Made by a program: the position numbers and the translations under genes
Notes under the pieces: generated by a model
Told to the model about the DNA's origin: nothing
Databases searched by the model: none
What the model saw: the letters and a program-made list of their open reading frames with translations, nothing else
Part shown: positions 44,766-52,859 of the stretch, piece after piece
Position numbering within the stretch: position 1 is the stretch's first letter
Layout of the letters: each line of letters begins with the position of its first letter
Origin: Muricauda sp. MAR_2010_75
GTDB taxonomy: Bacteria > Bacteroidota > Bacteroidia > Flavobacteriales > Flavobacteriaceae
Length of the DNA: 64,000 nucleotides
Assembly (NCBI RefSeq): GCF_000745185.1
Contig: NZ_JQNJ01000001.1
Coordinates: forward strand, 2,007,501-2,071,500
Direction: 5' to 3'

Positions 44766-47066
44766 TTAGCCAACTTTTTCCACTGTCACTTTGATGGATT
44801 TGCTGATAGGGGTCTGACTCTTATCCGCAAAGTGATTGTAAGGGACCAGCAAATTGGTTTCCGGGAAATAGGCAGCCATGTTCCCTTTGGGGATCTCATA
44901 CGGAATTACCAAAAATTGTTCGGCTGTGCGTTGAATCCCATCATAATTGCTGTGCAAGTTCACAATATCCAATTTCTTCAATTTACGATTTGCCATATCC
45001 GCTTCGTTCATAAACACTACCCTGCGTTCGTTGTAAATACCTCTATAGCGGTCATTCAATCCATAAATGGTGGTGTTGAACTGGTCATGGGAGCGGATTG
45101 TCATCAATAGCAGTTCATTGGATTGGAGTTGGTGGTCCGGCAAAGTGGTAATCGATAATTGAGCCATGCCATTGGGAAGCATCCTAAAATCACGCTTGCG
45201 GACATTGTTGGGCAAATAGTACCCAAATCCTTTGGATTGTTCGCTGGTGTTTTCAAACCCTTTTACCGTTTTGTCGATTAAAGCTCGGATGAGGTTGTAA
45301 TCCTGTCCCAAGGTATACCAATTCATGGAATGATTGCCTCTAAAATACGTATGGGCCAATAGCGAAATGATTTCTGGTTCACTTTTAATTTGTTTCGATG
45401 CAGGCTTCAGCAACCCCCTACTTTGACGCACTTTCCCCGTACTGCTTTCCATGGTCAAAAACTGGAGCTTTCCGTTTTTCTCATCTTTTTCAGAACGTCC
45501 AAAAGTGGGCAATAATAGCGCTGTTTTGCCCGTAACTAAATGACTTCGGTTTAATTTAGTACTGATTTGAACCGTTAAATCACAATTTTGAAGAGCCTCC
45601 GCAGTATATTTTGTATCCGAAGCAGCCATTAAAAAGTTACCGCCCAAGCAGGTAAAAACCTTTGCTCTTTTTTCGTGCATGGCCTCAATGGCCTCAACGG
45701 TATCATATCCCTTTTCAGTAGGGGGATCAAAATTGAGGTGTTCCCGAATTCTATTGTTCAAGCCTTTGTTCACATAATGCATAATGCCCACACTTCGGTC
45801 ACCTTGCACATTGCTGTGGCCACGAACAGGACAGGTTCCTGCAAAGGGTTTGCCCACAGCACCCTTCAACAACAAGATATTTACATATTCCTTAATGCAT
45901 TCCACCGCATTTTTATGTTGGGTAATGCCCATGGCCCAACAGATTACAATCTTGGAATTCTCGGCCAGCAACTGAACGGTTTTGTCAATTTTTCGCATGG
46001 AAACGCCGGTCCTTCGTTGCAAACTTTCCATGTCGTAGCGTTCCAGATCCTTCAATAGATCGTCATAACCATCAACAAATTCAACAATAAACTCATGATC
46101 AAGAATATTGGAATTTTTGGCATTGAGGGCAACCAGTTTTTTTACGATCAGTTTGGCCAAGGCAATATCCTCATTGATTTTCACAGGTAAATGAATATCG
46201 GCAATGGCTTGCCCGCTGCCCAACATATCCGAAACACTTTGGGGGTTCTTAAATCGGACCATACCCGTTTCGGCCAATGGATTTATGCTGATGACCTTGC
46301 CCCCGTTCTTCTTGCACTTTTCCAGTGCAGATAACATTCGTGGGTGATTGGTGCCAGGATTTTGACCGACCACCAGAACCACTTCCGCTCCGTACAGATC
46401 ATCCAGTTTAACGGAACCTTTTCCAATGCCCAAAGTTTCGGAAAGGGCCACCCCGGATGATTCATGGCACATATTGGAGCAGTCGGGCATATTGTTGGTG
46501 CCAAAGGCACGAACAAACATACCGTAGAGAAAGGCCGCTTCGTTGCTAGATCGGCCCGAGGTGTAAAAAATGGCTTCATTGGGGTCTTTCAGTTTGTGAA
46601 GTTCATCGGAGATCAATTCAAAAGCATCTTGCCACGAAATGGACTCGTAGTGGATGCTGTTCGGCTTCAAGACCAATGGCTCCACGACCCTTCCCAGTTT
46701 GTTCAGTTCATAATCACTCAATTGGGATAATTCTTCTACCGAATGCGTGGCAAAAAAATCCGCTCCAATATGTTCTGTAGTGGCCTCATCAGCCAAAGCC
46801 TTGGCTCCATTTTCGCAGTACTCTGCAATTTTTGAGGGGTGTTCGGGTACGGGCCAAGCACAACTGGGGCAACGAAAACCGTCTTCTTGGTTCATTTCCA
46901 ACAAGCTTCGCATGGAACGGGCTATGCCCATTTCCTTAAAACTGTGCCGTAATGCTTCCTTTATTCCCAAAAGACCTGCTGAGGTCTGCATAGGTTCTTT
47001 TAAGCGCAGTCCGGTAAATTTAATGTTTCCGGTTAGGGATATGTTGCGCTTTATCTTGTTTTCCAT
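44766..47066 (-). CDS. FdhF/YdeP-family molybdopterin oxidoreductase
   Basis: 766 residues from the ATG at 47066 (MENKIKRNISLTG); a GTG at 47114, right after dnaE2, is less likely. It has RCPSCAWPVPEHP with two cysteines, SGRSSNEAAFLYG, GQNPGTNHPRM, WAMGITQHKNAVE, GTCPVRGHSNVQGDRSVGI and a C-terminal molybdopterin dinucleotide domain. Cys in CHESSGVAL may ligate Mo. The natural substrate of this family is not settled; some members are called formate dehydrogenases. No signal peptide. Encoded directly after dnaE2, probably by read-through. Confidence 0.85.
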   Translation of the reverse strand: MENKIKRNISLTGNIKFTGLRLKEPMQTSAGLLGIKEALRHSFKEMGIARSMRSLLEMNQEDGFRCPSCAWPVPEHPSKIAEYCENGAKALADEATTEHIGADFFATHSVEELSQLSDYELNKLGRVVEPLVLKPNSIHYESISWQDAFELISDELHKLKDPNEAIFYTSGRSSNEAAFLYGMFVRAFGTNNMPDCSNMCHESSGVALSETLGIGKGSVKLDDLYGAEVVLVVGQNPGTNHPRMLSALEKCKKNGGKVISINPLAETGMVRFKNPQSVSDMLGSGQAIADIHLPVKINEDIALAKLIVKKLVALNAKNSNILDHEFIVEFVDGYDDLLKDLERYDMESLQRRTGVSMRKIDKTVQLLAENSKIVICWAMGITQHKNAVECIKEYVNILLLKGAVGKPFAGTCPVRGHSNVQGDRSVGIMHYVNKGLNNRIREHLNFDPPTEKGYDTVEAIEAMHEKRAKVFTCLGGNFLMAASDTKYTAEALQNCDLTVQISTKLNRSHLVTGKTALLLPTFGRSEKDEKNGKLQFLTMESSTGKVRQSRGLLKPASKQIKSEPEIISLLAHTYFRGNHSMNWYTLGQDYNLIRALIDKTVKGFENTSEQSKGFGYYLPNNVRKRDFRMLPNGMAQLSITTLPDHQLQSNELLLMTIRSHDQFNTTIYGLNDRYRGIYNERRVVFMNEADMANRKLKKLDIVNLHSNYDGIQRTAEQFLVIPYEIPKGNMAAYFPETNLLVPYNHFADKSQTPISKSIKVTVEKVG

Positions 47067-47114
47067 GGACCTTAAGGATTTGCTTATTGCTCTTTCTAAG
47101 GTACGGCATTCCAC

Positions 47115-50114
47115 TCACTTGTTCGAACCAAATAGTTTTTTGCTGGTCTTCATATCGGCATATCTGGGGTCGGGGATATAGCTTTCTTTTTGCATTTTGA
47201 TGACTTCAATGCTCAGAAAACCAAACTCTTCCACCACCTTGCCATAGAATCGGTAGATGCCCTTGCCCCTAAAAAAATACTTGGCGGCAACGGGAGGGAA
47301 AAGCACTGTGTCGAACACTTCGCCATGTTGATCCACCAAAGTGGCAAAGTGCATGCGTTTACCGTTGTGCGTGGACGTATTCTTTACCGTGACCAGATAG
47401 CCATAAATGTCGATATGCTTATTGAGGTAGCGATGCAAGTCTTTCTGTCCGTTGCTGTTTTTTGGGGGTTCTGCCAATAGGTCAAAAGGACTGCGCAAGC
47501 AAAAACCCAAGAGTTCCAGCTGGTCAAAGGCTGCTTCGAGAGCGGTGGTGTGCAATTTTGGAATTTGAAACCCATGGTGACGGGGCGGAAAAAGCTTCGG
47601 GTGCTCCAATCGGTCATTTTTGGACAACATCAAGTGGGCTTTCCAGAGCAGTTCATGTTTATTGATTTCCGTAAAACGGAAGGCATCAATTCGAATAAGG
47701 ATAGCCAGTTGTTCCATCGAAATAAAGACACGGTCCAGAAAATCTTCCAAGGAGGTAAACGCTCCATTTTTGTATCGTTCTTTAATAATGCGCTCCATGA
47801 CCCGGCTCTCCAAATCACGGAGATACATCATTCCCAAATAAATGTGACTCCCATAAATTCGGTTGACCGCCACACTGTTATTGATGCAAGGCGGGTGTAT
47901 GGTGGCACCCATCATGCGGGCGTCGTGAATGTAAAACTCAGAGCGATAAAACCCTCCACCATTGTTGAGTACGGCCACAGAATACTCCAAAGGATAGTAG
48001 GCTCTCAGGAACAGGCTTTGGTAACTCTCCACAGCGTACGAGGCAGAGTGCCCCTTGGCAAAGGCATAGCCTGCAAAACTGGCCACTTGGTTCCACACCT
48101 CAAAAATGAGCGTATCCGAATAGCCCTTTTTTCGACAGTTCGAGATGAATTTGTCCTTCACTTTTTGGAATTCTTCCCGCGAGCGGAATTTACCGCTCAT
48201 TCCCCTGCGGAGGACATCGGCCTCACCCAAGTCCAAATCCGCAAAATGATGGGCCACTTTAATGACATCTTCCTGATAAACCATAACGCCATAGGTGTCC
48301 GGCATAATGTCCAACATCACGGGATGGGCTTTTTCCTCGGCCCTTCCCTGGTGTCGGTGACGAAGGATGTATTCCCGCATCATGCCACTTTTGGCCACTC
48401 CGGGCCGAATAATAGAGCTTGCTGCCACCAACCCCAGGTAATTGTCCACTTCCAGTTTTTTGAGTAACATGCGCATGGCAGGCGATTCCACATAAAAACA
48501 ACCCATGCATTGGGCAGTTTTAATGAGGTTGTTGATGGTGCTATCCGCCTTAAACCCTTGGATGTCATGGATGTCAATTTCCTTATATTTTTCGGGTTGA
48601 TTATAAGCGACAATCTCCAAGGCTTCTTTTATTTTCCCCAATCCACGCTGACCCAAAATGTCAAATTTGTACAGGCCGACATCTTCGGCGATGACCATAT
48701 CGTATTGGGTGGTGGCAAATCCTTTTGGGGGCAGATGGGTGGCCGAAAACCAATGCAATGGCTTTTCACTGATGAGGATTCCCCCCGCATGAATGCTCAA
48801 ATAGTTGGGTTTGCCCCTTAAGAGCGCTCCGTACTTAAGGACCAATTTGGAAATGCTGTCCAGTTCATCATAATTGTATCTGCCTTCTGAAAGAAAATCA
48901 ATCTCATGGGGAGGGAGGCCAAAGACTTTACCCAACTCCCGAATAACACCCCGTTCCTTAAAAGTAACATAGGTTCCGAGCAGGGCTACGTGTTCAAAGC
49001 GTTCAAAAATATATTCGGTCATGGCGGGGCGGTCCTTCCATGAAAAATCGATGTCAAAATCAGGCGGATTGGCCCGGTAGAGGTTGATGAAACGTTCAAA
49101 ATAGAGGTCGAGCTCCATGGGGTCCACATCGGTAATGCGAAGCAAATAGGCCACAATGCTGTTGGCGCCGCTGCCACGGCCCACATAATAGAATCCTCTT
49201 CGGCGTGCTTCGGAAACAATGTCCCAGTTGATTAAAAAATAGGAGACAAAACCCATTTTTTTGATGAGCTGTAATTCTTTTTCCAAGCGGGTTTTAATGG
49301 AATCATCCATTTCTTTATAGCGATACGGAAGGCCTTCGGTGCAGAGTTTCTCCAAGAGCCGTTCATCTTCTTCCACACTTCCCAAATAGGTTTTAAGGTT
49401 TTGGGGTTTTCTTCCCTTGGAAAAATCGAAATGGATGCTACAACTGCTGAGCAATTTTTCAGTATTCTCCAGAATAAAGGAAAATTCGGAGAAGGCCGCC
49501 GCCAAATTTTGGATGGGATACATCTTTTCATCCTCATTGGCTTCTTCCTCTTTGGAGAGCCTGCTCAACAAAACATTGTTGTCTATGGCCCGGAGTAATC
49601 TATGGGCATTAAAATCTTGCTTGTTCCGAAAGGTAACAGGCTGTTGCACCACCAATTTGTGCTTTAGGTTGATCAATATGGAAAAAGGCAATCTGCGAAG
49701 ATCTTTGATGGAAACCCCAACAAACTCCTGCTCCGAAAAATTGTCCAAATCATGCAGCAGAACTTGCTCAAAAGGATAGATGACCATGGCATTTTTAAAA
49801 GCAGGAGCCCTCTGTGGAATTTTCAATTGGTGATGGAGGTGGTGTGATAGAAATTTGTTGAGTTCCATATACCCCTCATTGTTTTGGGCAATCCCAATAA
49901 AGCAAGGACTGACACCATTCCTAAAATCGATGCCCAAGATAGGTCTGACCCCAAATTCTGGTGCTTTTCGAACAAAATTTAAGCATGCGGACGTGTTGTT
50001 GATGTCGGTGAGCACCAACTGGGTCACATGGTTTTGCTGGGCCAATTGCAATAGCTCTACCTCCGAGAAGGTCCCGAACCGTAGACTGTAATATGAATGG
50101 CAGTTTAGATACAA
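47115..50114 (-). CDS. dnaE2: Error-prone DNA polymerase III alpha subunit (DnaE2-like)
   Basis: 999 residues, shorter than dnaE and without an exonuclease domain. PHP region MYLNCHSYYSLRFGTFSEVELL, polymerase blocks GRGSGANSIVAYLLRITDVDP and PPDFDIDFSWKDRPAMTEYI with the catalytic Asp residues, then YQEDVIKVAHHFADLDLGEADVLRRGMSGK. In many bacteria such a protein works with a Y-family polymerase during SOS mutagenesis; here dinB lies 140 bases upstream on the same strand. A REP-like repeat lies between them. Confidence 0.93.
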   Translation of the reverse strand: MYLNCHSYYSLRFGTFSEVELLQLAQQNHVTQLVLTDINNTSACLNFVRKAPEFGVRPILGIDFRNGVSPCFIGIAQNNEGYMELNKFLSHHLHHQLKIPQRAPAFKNAMVIYPFEQVLLHDLDNFSEQEFVGVSIKDLRRLPFSILINLKHKLVVQQPVTFRNKQDFNAHRLLRAIDNNVLLSRLSKEEEANEDEKMYPIQNLAAAFSEFSFILENTEKLLSSCSIHFDFSKGRKPQNLKTYLGSVEEDERLLEKLCTEGLPYRYKEMDDSIKTRLEKELQLIKKMGFVSYFLINWDIVSEARRRGFYYVGRGSGANSIVAYLLRITDVDPMELDLYFERFINLYRANPPDFDIDFSWKDRPAMTEYIFERFEHVALLGTYVTFKERGVIRELGKVFGLPPHEIDFLSEGRYNYDELDSISKLVLKYGALLRGKPNYLSIHAGGILISEKPLHWFSATHLPPKGFATTQYDMVIAEDVGLYKFDILGQRGLGKIKEALEIVAYNQPEKYKEIDIHDIQGFKADSTINNLIKTAQCMGCFYVESPAMRMLLKKLEVDNYLGLVAASSIIRPGVAKSGMMREYILRHRHQGRAEEKAHPVMLDIMPDTYGVMVYQEDVIKVAHHFADLDLGEADVLRRGMSGKFRSREEFQKVKDKFISNCRKKGYSDTLIFEVWNQVASFAGYAFAKGHSASYAVESYQSLFLRAYYPLEYSVAVLNNGGGFYRSEFYIHDARMMGATIHPPCINNSVAVNRIYGSHIYLGMMYLRDLESRVMERIIKERYKNGAFTSLEDFLDRVFISMEQLAILIRIDAFRFTEINKHELLWKAHLMLSKNDRLEHPKLFPPRHHGFQIPKLHTTALEAAFDQLELLGFCLRSPFDLLAEPPKNSNGQKDLHRYLNKHIDIYGYLVTVKNTSTHNGKRMHFATLVDQHGEVFDTVLFPPVAAKYFFRGKGIYRFYGKVVEEFGFLSIEVIKMQKESYIPDPRYADMKTSKKLFGSNK

Positions 50115-50149
50115 TTGTCAATTTTCAGTTATCAGTTATGAGGTTGAGC

Positions 50150-50221
50150 TGTCATATCGAGCGGAGTCGAGATGCGAGACCGGCATGTAAAAAGCCCCTC
50201 TCGACTGCGCTTGAGGTGACA
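50150..50221. repeat. REP-like inverted repeat pair between dinB and dnaE2
   Basis: A copy (TGTCATATCGAGCGGAGTCG onward, 50150-50174) faces an inverted copy (CCCTCTCGACTGCGCTTGAG onward, 50196-50221). The arms can form a long hairpin in RNA or DNA. The same unit occurs at 51755-51782. Confidence 0.8.
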
Positions 50222-50254
50222 TTTGGTTATTGCTTATTGGAAATTGCTCATTGT

Positions 50255-51469
50255 TCACTGTTTCCGATGCGCCAAAACTACTGGTGGTTGACCATCAAAA
50301 GGGTTGTGCATGCTCCCAATGGTCTTGGCACCCATGGCGGAGGCACGCAGCACACTCCGAGCACCAAATCGGTTGCGCACATGATCCATGGCATGGTAGA
50401 GGTTCAAGGTCTCTTCCGTATCCTCAAAAAGGTTGATTTGGTAATTGCCCGAGACCAGATGACTGAATCGAATCCCGATGAGTCGCACCAACATCCGTTT
50501 ATTGTACAGACTGTTGAACAAATCCAAAATCTTTGGAATGAGTACATGGTCGGCACTCGTATACGGAATACGAAGCTGCTTGGAATAGGTGTTAAAATCG
50601 GAATACCGAATTTTTACAGCAATGCAGGCCGTCAACTTATCGCCACGGCGCAATTGGTAGGCCAAGTTCTCGGTCATGGCCAGCAAGATGCCCTTCAATT
50701 TGATGACATCGATGGTGTCACGGTCAAAAGTTCGTTCGGTGGAAATGGACTTTCGGTCATGGAAGGGAATAACGGGGGTGTTATCAATACCGTTGGCCCT
50801 TTTCCAGATGACTTGGCCGTTTACCCCCAAAACCCGTTGCATAATGTCCATGGGCATGTCTTGGATGGTCTTTATCCGCCGTATCCCTAAATTTCTAAGG
50901 GTTTGATAGGTTTTATCGCCCACCATAGGAATCTTTTTAATAGACAATGGGGCCAAAAAAGGCTTTTCCAGCCCAAAATCGATTTTAAGTTGATTGTTGG
51001 GCTTGGCCTCGTTGGTAGCCACTTTGGAAACCACTTTGTTCACCGATAGCCCGAACGAAATGGGCAGTCCCGTTTCCCGAATGATCTTTTGGCGCATTTC
51101 CGTGGCGTATTTGTAACAGCCAAAAAAGCGGTCCATGCCCGATAGATCGGCGTAAAACTCATCAATGCTCGATTTTTCGAAAACGGGCACATGTTCCTTG
51201 ATGATTTCCGTGACCACATCCGAATACTTGCTGTAAGTGCCCGCATTGCCGCGGATGACTACGGCTTCTGGACAGAGTTCCTTGGCCATTTTCATGGGCA
51301 TGCCCGAATGAACGCCAAATCCACGGGTCTCGTAGCTACAAGCGGCCACCACACCACGGTCGCTTGTGCCGCCCACCAATAAGGGCTTGTTCTTAAGCTC
51401 TGTATTGATGATGCGCTCCACAGATACATAAAATGTATCCAAGTCCAAATGCAAAATCGTCTTTTCCAT
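50255..51469 (-). CDS. dinB: Y-family DNA polymerase IV (DinB-like)
   Basis: 404 residues. The catalytic residues are in HLDLDTFYVSVER and SSIDEFYADLSGM. Further Y-family blocks: ACSYETRGFGVHSGMPM, GLSVNKVVSKVATNEAKP and the helix-hairpin-helix IPMVGDKTYQTLRNLGI. The little-finger domain contains STERTFDRDTIDVIKLKG. Translesion synthesis, likely with DnaE2. Its promoter region has two GGAA-N3-TTCC dyads. No beta-clamp motif was identified with certainty. Confidence 0.93.
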   Translation of the reverse strand: MEKTILHLDLDTFYVSVERIINTELKNKPLLVGGTSDRGVVAACSYETRGFGVHSGMPMKMAKELCPEAVVIRGNAGTYSKYSDVVTEIIKEHVPVFEKSSIDEFYADLSGMDRFFGCYKYATEMRQKIIRETGLPISFGLSVNKVVSKVATNEAKPNNQLKIDFGLEKPFLAPLSIKKIPMVGDKTYQTLRNLGIRRIKTIQDMPMDIMQRVLGVNGQVIWKRANGIDNTPVIPFHDRKSISTERTFDRDTIDVIKLKGILLAMTENLAYQLRRGDKLTACIAVKIRYSDFNTYSKQLRIPYTSADHVLIPKILDLFNSLYNKRMLVRLIGIRFSHLVSGNYQINLFEDTEETLNLYHAMDHVRNRFGARSVLRASAMGAKTIGSMHNPFDGQPPVVLAHRKQ

Positions 51470-51496
51470 TGTTTAGCTGAAGGAAAGCTAAATTAT

Positions 51497-51526
51497 GGAA
51501 ATATTCCTATAAAATGGAAATATTCC
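51497..51526 (-). promoter_or_regulatory. Two GGAA-N3-TTCC dyads before dinB
   Basis: GGAAATATTCC occurs at 51497-51507 and again at 51516-51526, 19 bases apart (nearly two helical turns), 28 and 47 bases upstream of the dinB ATG. Placement and repetition suggest an operator for an SOS or damage-responsive regulator. The regulator is not in the window. Confidence 0.55.
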
Positions 51527-51577
51527 ACAAAATAAATATCAACAACGCTGGCTGCTATTTTTTCCGAAAAATCATCA

Positions 51578-51684
51578 TATCTTTGTTCCGTTGTGTTGGA
51601 TTCCAGTCGCGATGATTGGAATCAGGTTGAAGCATCAAATTGATGCTCGCCAATGAAAGGCTTTCCTTTTGGAAGGCTTTTTTT
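51578..51684 (+). ncRNA. Candidate structured small RNA with terminator
   Basis: On the plus strand TATCTTTG (51578-51585) fits the -7 consensus. It is followed by three hairpins: GATTCCA/TGGAATC (51599-51623), AGCATCA/TGATGCT around AAT (51631-51647), and GCTTTCC/GGAAGGC (51660-51677) followed by a run of seven Ts. Transcript would be about 95 nt. The stretch 51470-51883 has no gene; besides this it holds the dinB control region and REP-like repeats. No known RNA family recognised. Confidence 0.45.
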
Positions 51685-51754
51685 GTTTGTGGGACCGAGA
51701 GGTCGAACAAATTCCGTTGTAGAGCGGAATCACCATATGAATTAAGTCGCAATG

Positions 51755-51782
51755 AGACCTCTCGACTCCGCTCGAGGTGACA
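51755..51782. repeat. Third copy of the REP-like unit
   Basis: GACCTCTCGACTCCGCTCGA onward (51755-51782) is the inverted form of the unit at 50150. Together the copies flank dinB. Confidence 0.75.
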
Positions 51783-51843
51783 GTTCATAAAATATTAGTG
51801 GGAATTCGAGCAATTCGTGTCAAACTACCCTTATTAACGCTAA

Positions 51844-51872
51844 AGATTCTTCGCTTTGGTCAGAATGACAAA
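51844..51872. repeat. Dispersed-repeat-like motif
   Basis: AGATTCTTCGCTTTGGTCAG followed by AATGACAAA resembles short dispersed repeats often seen between bacterial genes. Single copy here, so tentative. Confidence 0.35.
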
Positions 51873-51883
51873 TCAAAGCACCA

Positions 51884-52855
51884 TCAACTTCCAGAAATGC
51901 TATGCGCCACATGGTGCACCAGCGAAGCGGCCAGTTTTGCCGTTTGCCCATCAATGTCGTATTTGGGATTCATCTCTGCGATGTCCATACTGATGAGTTT
52001 TCCCGAGTTTACGATGGTCTTCAAACATTCCAGTACAATATGGGGGGTAAAACCCATGGGAGAAGCAGCACTTACCCCAGGGGCAAAGGCCGATGAAAAT
52101 CCGTCCAAATCAATGGTCACATACACATGGTCCACATTTTTGGTAAACGCATTGATAAAAGTGGTGATTTCTTCCAAAAAAGTGACCTGAAAGGTTTCGG
52201 ACATCACATAAATTACGTCAAGGTCCTTGGCCATTTGGAAGAGGTTTCGGTCATTGGCATCCTTTCGGATACCGAGGCAGAGGTATTTAAAATCGATGCC
52301 CTCTTTTTCACAGTCCTTGGCTATCTGGTAAAATGGGGTGCCCGAATTGCTCTGCTCCGTGTTCTTACGCAAATCAAAATGTGCATCAAAATTGATGATA
52401 CCGATGGTCTGTCCCTCTTTCTTGGCATCCAAATAGGTTTTTATGCCGTTGTAGTGGCCGTAGGCCATATCATGTCCGCCACCCAAGACGATAGGGAACT
52501 GTTTTTTCTGTAAAAGGAATGTGACTGATTCCGCAAGTTGTTCTTGTGCAGATTCCATATCGCTATTGGCACAAGCAATCGAACCCACATCGTGCAAAAG
52601 GACATTGCTCCCCAAATGATTGGGCATTTTGGCAAAACTGCTTTTGATCGCATCAGGACCTTCCACGGCACCGACACGGCCTTGGTTTCGGCGTACGCCT
52701 TCGTCGCAGGCATAGCCCAAAAGGGCAATGGATTTTTTCTGTGCTTCGGGAAGTTCGTCCAAGGGTGTGCAATGTACCTTTTCGTGGAGATACAACCACT
52801 TGTTGGAAATCCTTCCGGTCCAGAGATTCTTTTTCGGGGGTTCATAGTGTTTCAT
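51884..52855 (-). CDS. hutG: Formimidoylglutamase
   Basis: 323 residues from the ATG at 52855 (a GTG precedes it at 52858). Arginase-family manganese motifs: GGGHDMAYGHY, NFDAHFDLR and TIDLDGFSSAFAPG. Hydrolyses N-formimidoyl-glutamate to glutamate and formamide, the last step of histidine use. Starts 4 bases after hutU and is the last gene of the hut operon. Confidence 0.93.
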   Translation of the reverse strand: MKHYEPPKKNLWTGRISNKWLYLHEKVHCTPLDELPEAQKKSIALLGYACDEGVRRNQGRVGAVEGPDAIKSSFAKMPNHLGSNVLLHDVGSIACANSDMESAQEQLAESVTFLLQKKQFPIVLGGGHDMAYGHYNGIKTYLDAKKEGQTIGIINFDAHFDLRKNTEQSNSGTPFYQIAKDCEKEGIDFKYLCLGIRKDANDRNLFQMAKDLDVIYVMSETFQVTFLEEITTFINAFTKNVDHVYVTIDLDGFSSAFAPGVSAASPMGFTPHIVLECLKTIVNSGKLISMDIAEMNPKYDIDGQTAKLAASLVHHVAHSISGS

Positions 52856-52859
52856 CACG

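Noticed and set aside
47550..48467. 305-residue plus-strand frame opposite dnaE2
   Set aside because: It mirrors conserved dnaE2 codons, lacks an upstream signal and has no recognisable motif.
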